Assembly: GCA_016462625.1 (NCBI GenBank)
Contig: JAEMSV010000117.1
Location: 1-11,049, forward strand
Reading direction: 5' to 3'
Source: Solirubrobacteraceae bacterium
GTDB taxonomy: Bacteria; Actinomycetota; Thermoleophilia; Solirubrobacterales; Solirubrobacteraceae
DNA length: 11,049 nt
A program made the translations under genes and the position numbers. Of this stretch, positions 7,120 through 11,049 are shown one piece after another (within the stretch, counting starts at the first letter, position 1; every line of letters starts with the position of its first letter). The notes beneath the pieces were generated by a model. The model ran no database searches, was not told the DNA's origin, and was given only the letters and a program-made list of their open reading frames with translations.

Positions 7120-7705
7120 GCCTGCGCCGCATCCTGCGACGGGTTCTCATTCTCCATGGGTGGTACGGGTCGGCGGGCCCGCACTGGCAGCGCTGGCTGG
7201 CCCCCGAACTGCGCGCGGCCGGCTGCGACGTCCGGTTCCCCGAGCTCCCCGACGCGACGCTCCCGACCCTCTCCGCATGGCGCGCGACGCTCGACGCCGA
7301 GCTCGAGGCCCTCGCGGCCGGCCCGGGCGAGCGCATCGTGGTGTGCCATTCCCTCGGCTGCATGCTCTGGCTGCATCACACCGCGTCGCGATCGCCCGGA
7401 GCGCCGACCGTCGACCGGGTCGTCCTCAACGCGCCGCCGGGACCACTCCGCGAGCTGCCGACCTTCTTTCCCGTCCCGCTCGATCCCGACGCCGTCGCGG
7501 CGGCCGCGGGGCACACCCGCATGGTGGGCTCCGACGACGACCCGTACTGCCCGGCCGGCGCGGGCCCGTCCTATGCGGAGCCGCTCGGGCTGCCCTTCGA
7601 CTTCCTTCCCGGGCAGGGCCACATCAACGTCGACGCGGGCTACGGCCCCTGGCCCGCCATGCGCGACTGGTGCCTCGGGCGACGCGACGCGCTCGCCGCG
7701 CGCGA

Positions 7706-8632
<927 letters not shown>

Positions 8633-8788
8633 TGCGACGCACACTCTACGCGGGGCGGCAGGCACGCTTTGCAGCAGGGCGGGCGCGCCCGAGGTCGAAT
8701 GATCGTCCGGGACCGGGGTGCCCACCTTCGGGTTCGGGCCGTTCCCGCCGGAAAGAGACGGAGGACCCCACTTCCCGGAGACCCACCG
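8633..8788. other. Largest intergenic gap, divergent promoter region
   Basis: This 156-base gap separates cysK (minus) from the small plus-strand ORF at 8789 and must hold promoters for both. On the minus strand TAGAGT (8648-8643) lies 10 bases before the cysK ATG and could be its -10 box. A perfect 12-base palindrome, CGGGCGCGCCCG, sits at 8680-8691, but such GC-only palindromes are common by chance at this composition. No convincing plus-strand promoter was found. Confidence 0.4.
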
Positions 8789-8983
8789 ATGGCCACTCCC
8801 GAACCGCACCCTGAGACCCGCACCTTCCCCGACCTCCGCGCCACGCCCGGCGTGACGCTCCGCGTCGACTTCTCGACCGGCAAGATTCTCGGCCCGGTCG
8901 ACCCGGAGGACCTGCGGATCAGCCGGCCTCGCTGCGATCACGCACCCGAGCTGGCGGACCTCCCCCGCCGCCGGCCGGAGTAG
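8789..8983 (+). CDS. Small protein of unknown function, 64 residues
   Basis: I do not recognise this gene. A well-placed GGAG (8777-8780) lies 8 bases before the ATG, which supports translation. The product is soluble, rich in proline and charged residues, with no membrane segment or signal peptide. It contains a central block VTLRVDFSTGKILGPVDPED (22-41) that reads like a short beta hairpin, and a tail with one cysteine (SRPRCDHAPE). It lies 37 bases before the potassium-channel-like gene on the same strand and could share its transcript. The frame opens much further upstream, antisense to cysK, so openness alone is not evidence; the Shine-Dalgarno sequence and position are. It could be spurious. 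Confidence 0.5.
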   Translation: MATPEPHPETRTFPDLRATPGVTLRVDFSTGKILGPVDPEDLRISRPRCDHAPELADLPRRRPE

Positions 8984-9020
8984 GGTCGCGCCCGGCGGAC
9001 CGCTCCGCTGGAACCGACCG

Positions 9021-9692
9021 ATGACCAGCTCCGAAGGCACCACCCGCCAGCGCTACGCGCTGGTCATGCTTCTGTCGCTCGCGGCAGTGCTCGTGGCTGT
9101 CGCGGTGCCGGACACACAGGACACGCGCGCGATCATGCTCGCGATCCAGGGGCTCGCGCTGATCGTCGCGATTGTCGCGGCACGGGATCACGAGCGTCTG
9201 CGCCGCGGAACGGCCATCGCGCTGGGAGTGGTACTGCTCGTCTGCTGCGTCCTGTCCGGGTTCGGGGTGATCACGGGTGACGTGCGGGTGCCGTTCGCGC
9301 TGGCGATCGCCCTCGCGACGCCCTTGGTCATGATCCGCGGGCTCGTGCGCCTGCTGCGCGAACGCGGCGTGGTGCTCCAGGCGGTGTTCGGCGCCCTAGC
9401 GATCTACCTGCAGGTCGGGCTCATCTTCGCCTTCTGCGCCGCGGGCATCGGCGCCATCGAGGGCACGCCCTTCTTCGGCGGCAGCGACGCATCGAACATC
9501 AACGACTTCGTCTACTTCAGCTTCACGACGATGTCCACCACCGGATACGGCGACTACACCGCGGCGACCGATGCCGGGCGCTCGCTCGCGGTCCTGGAGA
9601 TGCTCATCGGCCAGATCTACCTCGTGACCGTCGTCGGCCTGCTGATCGGCAACATCGGCCGCCAGCGGGTCAAGGACGCCGAGACGACCTAG
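9021..9692 (+). CDS. Potassium-channel-like protein with a TTGYGD selectivity filter
   Basis: The product has 223 residues and about six hydrophobic segments (roughly 12-30, 37-53, 63-84, 90-105, 117-142 and 187-210). The last two flank a pore loop with FSFTTMSTTGYGDYT (166-180); TTGYGD (173-178) is the canonical potassium selectivity filter, so it should conduct K+ across the inner membrane as a tetramer. The fourth segment is followed by a short arginine run, R106, R110, R113 and R115, at the position of a voltage-sensor S4. The arginines lie at its end rather than through it, so voltage sensing is doubtful. The protein ends 13 residues after the last helix with no RCK/TrkA-N regulatory domain. 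The ribosome binding site is weak (GGA about 9 bases upstream). It may be co-transcribed with the small ORF before it. Confidence 0.85.
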   Translation: MTSSEGTTRQRYALVMLLSLAAVLVAVAVPDTQDTRAIMLAIQGLALIVAIVAARDHERLRRGTAIALGVVLLVCCVLSGFGVITGDVRVPFALAIALATPLVMIRGLVRLLRERGVVLQAVFGALAIYLQVGLIFAFCAAGIGAIEGTPFFGGSDASNINDFVYFSFTTMSTTGYGDYTAATDAGRSLAVLEMLIGQIYLVTVVGLLIGNIGRQRVKDAETT

Positions 9693-9925
9693 CGGCTGCT
9701 GGCCGCGTCCGCGATCACCAGGTTCTTGACGAGCTCGGCCATCCCGAGGATCTCGACGACGGACGAGCCCTGCGAGGCCTGGAAGAACACGGTGTCCTCC
9801 TGCCCTCCGGGTGCGGCCACCGTGAAGGCGACGAGCACGCTCCGCACCTCAGCGGTGTCTCCATGCTGCTCTTCGACGGCAGAGACGAGACGTCCCACCG
9901 TGTCGTCGATCCGGCTGCGCTCCAT
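9689..9925 (-). CDS. Small soluble protein of unknown function, 78 residues
   Basis: I do not recognise the family. A perfect GAGGAG (9937-9932) lies 6 bases before the ATG, the best ribosome binding site in the window, so it is probably translated well. The pattern suggests an N-terminal helix (about 5-20), two beta strands, VRSVLVAFTVAA (27-38) and DTVFFQASQG (44-53), and a C-terminal helix SVVEILGMAELVKNLVIADA (55-74). There is no cysteine, membrane segment or signal peptide. The gene lies 79 bases after the Rrf2-type regulator on the same strand, and the two may share a transcript. Its stop overlaps the stop of the convergent channel gene within CTAG. A small regulatory or binding protein is possible, but no function is claimed. 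Confidence 0.68.
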   Translation of the reverse strand: MERSRIDDTVGRLVSAVEEQHGDTAEVRSVLVAFTVAAPGGQEDTVFFQASQGSSVVEILGMAELVKNLVIADAASSR

Positions 9926-9931
9926 CGCGCT

Positions 9932-9937
9932 CTCCTC
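9932..9937 (-). promoter_or_regulatory. Strong ribosome binding site of the 78-residue gene
   Basis: GAGGAG on the minus strand lies 6 bases before the ATG at 9925. It decides this start over the longer reading frame that continues upstream through the regulator. Confidence 0.7.
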
Positions 9938-9966
9938 GTGTCGTTCGACGCGAACTTGCGTGTAGC

Positions 9967-10003
9967 AAATCCGGCAGATCGGACGGAACCGCTGGAAATC
10001 CGG
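9967..10003 (-). repeat. Two direct CCGGATTT repeats between the regulator and the 78-residue gene
   Basis: CCGGATTT occurs twice on the minus strand (10003-9996 and 9974-9967), 29 bases apart. An imperfect dyad TTGC-TACAC-GCAA directly follows the second copy. This gap is relatively AT-rich for the window. It may hold a promoter or operator for the 78-residue gene, but no clean -35/-10 pair was found. Confidence 0.3.
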
Positions 10004-10004
10004 G

Positions 10005-10397
10005 TCAGATGAAGTACATCGGCGAGCCGGCGTCCTGCTGCTCGCGCTCGATGACGTCCTGCAAGGTCGTCGTCTCGAGCACGGTGCGGGCCGCGCGGGC
10101 GGCGTCACCGAGGATGCCGGTGGCCTCGCGGCCCAGCGGTCCGTCGAGGAGCTCGACGACCTCCAGGACGGTGATCTCCGCCGGCTGCCGCGCGAACGCG
10201 TAGCCGCCCTTGACCCCGCGCTGGCTGCGCAGCAGGCCCGCCCGGCGCAACGTGGCGAACAGCTGCTCGAGGAACTGGACTGGGATGTCGCGGCGCTTGG
10301 CCAGCTCGCCGAGCGGCACGGGCGTGTCGCCACCGGCCAGGCCGAGTTCGGTCAGCGCCTGCAGGGCGTAGGGGCTCTTGGAGGTGATCGAGATCAC
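10005..10397 (-). CDS. Rrf2-family transcriptional regulator, CymR-like, without cysteines
   Basis: The 130-residue product is a winged helix-turn-helix DNA-binding protein. It shows the Rrf2 pattern: SITSKSPYALQAL (3-15), LGELAKRRDIPVQFLEQLF (29-47) as helix-turn-helix, LRRAGLLRSQRGVKGGYAFAR (50-70) as recognition wing, then a dimer helix with ITVLEVVELLDGP. It has no cysteine at all, so it cannot hold the cluster of IscR, RsrR or NsrR by the usual ligands. The end, LETTTLQDV (107-115) and PMYFI (126-130), is very like that of Bacillus CymR, the repressor of cysteine and sulfur genes that acts with CysK. CymR-like is an inference from remembered sequence. The start is GTG at 10397; the divergent gene begins 20 bases away. 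The stop is 79 bases before the 78-residue gene. Confidence 0.86.
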   Translation of the reverse strand: MISITSKSPYALQALTELGLAGGDTPVPLGELAKRRDIPVQFLEQLFATLRRAGLLRSQRGVKGGYAFARQPAEITVLEVVELLDGPLGREATGILGDAARAARTVLETTTLQDVIEREQQDAGSPMYFI

Positions 10398-10417
10398 GGC
10401 GGTACCGTCAGGAGCGT

Positions 10418-10771
10418 ATGCGACGCGCCGTACGGTTCGCTCCCGCCCTGGCTCTCATGGGCCTGATCTTCTATCTCTCGGCCCAGCCCGACCTGAGCTC
10501 GGGGATCGAGGGCTGGGACTTCTACCTGCGCAAGCTCGGGCACATGGCCGTGTTCGGCACGCTGTTCCTCGCGCTCTGGTGGGCGATGCCGCGCCAGCCC
10601 GTTGCCTCCGCCGTGATCGCCGTGCTCTACGCCGTGAGCGATGAATGGCACCAGTCGTTCACCGAGGGCCGGCACGGCACACCGGTCGACGTCCTGATCG
10701 ACGCGACCGGCGTGCTCGTCGCCTACGTGCTCTACATGCGGCTCACGCGGCGTCCTCGAACGCAGCCTTGA
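10418..10771 (+). CDS. VanZ-family membrane protein
   Basis: The 117-residue product matches the VanZ-like family: an N-terminal hydrophobic segment (about 7-22) ending FYLSAQPDL, KLGHMAVFGTLFLALW (39-54), a third segment (about 62-74), then the signature SDEWHQSFTEGRHGTPVDV (74-92) with DE, HQ, R85 and D91/D95, and a last helix (about 93-108). VanZ itself gives low-level teicoplanin resistance, but most stand-alone members are not characterised, so no resistance should be inferred. AGGAG (10410-10414) lies only 3 bases before the ATG at 10418, a short spacing, yet it marks the start. The gene diverges from the Rrf2 regulator with a 20-base gap and overlaps the next, convergent gene by 29 bases. 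Confidence 0.86.
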   Translation: MRRAVRFAPALALMGLIFYLSAQPDLSSGIEGWDFYLRKLGHMAVFGTLFLALWWAMPRQPVASAVIAVLYAVSDEWHQSFTEGRHGTPVDVLIDATGVLVAYVLYMRLTRRPRTQP

Positions 10772-11049
10772 GCGTCCCGCACGTGTTCCCGGGCAGCGAG
10801 TTCATGACCAGCGCCGCCTCGTAGTTCTGGCGGAGCGCCATCACGCAGGTGAAGACCTGGCGCTCGTTCCCGCCGTTGGTCCAGTGACCCCAGCCGTCGT
10901 GCCACCAGAAGCCGAGCGAGCCGTTGTCCGTGTTGTTCGACCCGCGGTTCCAGCCGAGCAGGTCGCTGAACATCTGGTCGCGGACCGGCGCCGGGAGGAT
11001 GTTCTCGGTCCGCCGCAGGTACGTCGCGACCTTCACGAGGTCGATCGCC
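10743..11049 (-). CDS. Unidentified protein, C-terminal part
   Basis: The frame is open to the right edge, so the 5' end is missing and the GTG at 11036 is probably an internal valine. The visible 101 residues contain a tryptophan-rich stretch LGFWWHDGWGHWTNGGN, then RQVFTCVMAL and NYEAALVMNSLPGN, with two cysteines (in FTCVM and GNTCG). The order Gly-Phe/Trp, Gly-His-x-x-x-Gly-Gly, then a hydrophobic strand ending in Met-Asn-Ser is weakly reminiscent of the C-terminal end of serine beta-lactamase-like hydrolases, where a HxGG-type motif is followed by such strands. That is a guess at low confidence. The 3' end overlaps the VanZ-family gene by 29 bases. Confidence 0.6.
   Translation of the reverse strand, partial: AIDLVKVATYLRRTENILPAPVRDQMFSDLLGWNRGSNNTDNGSLGFWWHDGWGHWTNGGNERQVFTCVMALRQNYEAALVMNSLPGNTCGTLKAAFEDAA

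Noticed and set aside
8680..8691. GC-only palindrome CGGGCGCGCCCG as an operator
   Set aside because: Expected by chance at this composition; no repeat or promoter context supports it.
8994..9009. Hairpin GGCGGA-CCGC-TCCGCT before the channel gene
   Set aside because: Short stem, one wobble, no T-tract, and 11 bases from a start codon; not enough for a terminator or riboswitch.
8633..9043. N-terminal extension of cysK
   Set aside because: The extra 137 residues have no family match and run through the divergent small ORF; the ATG at 8632 begins the conserved protein.
10005..10397. IscR, RsrR or NsrR identity for the Rrf2 protein
   Set aside because: No cysteine is present, so the typical cluster ligands are missing.
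10418..10771. Glycopeptide resistance gene
   Set aside because: VanZ-family membership alone does not imply resistance, and no vanH, vanA or vanX relatives are nearby.

Overview
This window looks like a chromosomal segment of a high-GC actinobacterium. The best guess is the Thermoleophilia/Solirubrobacterales group. The evidence is very GC-rich codon third positions, GTG starts, promoters that sit almost on the start codon, and a secreted protein (5137-6261) whose C-terminal domain resembles one I associate with that lineage. The taxonomic call is inference. No mobile element, tRNA, rRNA or CRISPR array was seen. Coding density is extreme: no gap exceeds about 160 bases, and most gene junctions overlap or abut.

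Region 1 (1-4185, minus strand) is a housekeeping cluster read as pcrA, folD, a four-helix membrane protein, gatC, gatA. pcrA and folD are 2 bases apart and each later junction is an ATGA overlap, so the set is probably one translationally coupled transcript. It links a DNA repair helicase, one-carbon folate metabolism and tRNA-dependent amidation. A -10-like box 6 bases before the pcrA GTG suggests leaderless transcription.

Region 2 (4230-6309) holds a plus-strand queuosine-salvage glycosylase (Qng1/DUF2419 family) running tail to tail into a minus-strand secreted protein. The two stop codons lie inside one perfect 12-base palindrome. The secreted gene has a readable promoter.

Region 3 (6340-8632) holds cysE and cysK, the two enzymes that make cysteine from serine. 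Both are on the minus strand, but an oppositely oriented alpha/beta hydrolase lies between them. It overlaps the end of cysK and nearly touches the start of cysE. This resembles a noncontiguous operon.

Region 4 (8789-10007) has a 64-codon-scale small ORF and a potassium-channel-like protein on plus, then a 78-residue unknown protein on minus. The channel and the 78-residue gene end within the same CTAG.

Region 5 (10005-11049) has an Rrf2-family regulator that lacks cysteines and resembles CymR, a divergent VanZ-family membrane protein starting 20 bases away, and the 3' end of an unidentified gene. CymR in Bacillus controls cysteine metabolism with CysK as partner, so this regulator may be functionally tied to the cysK/cysE pair about 1.4 kb away. 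I see no clearly new multi-gene system. The strongest leads are the cysK/hydrolase/cysE arrangement, the CymR-like regulator, the stand-alone queuosine salvage gene and the two uncharacterised small proteins.
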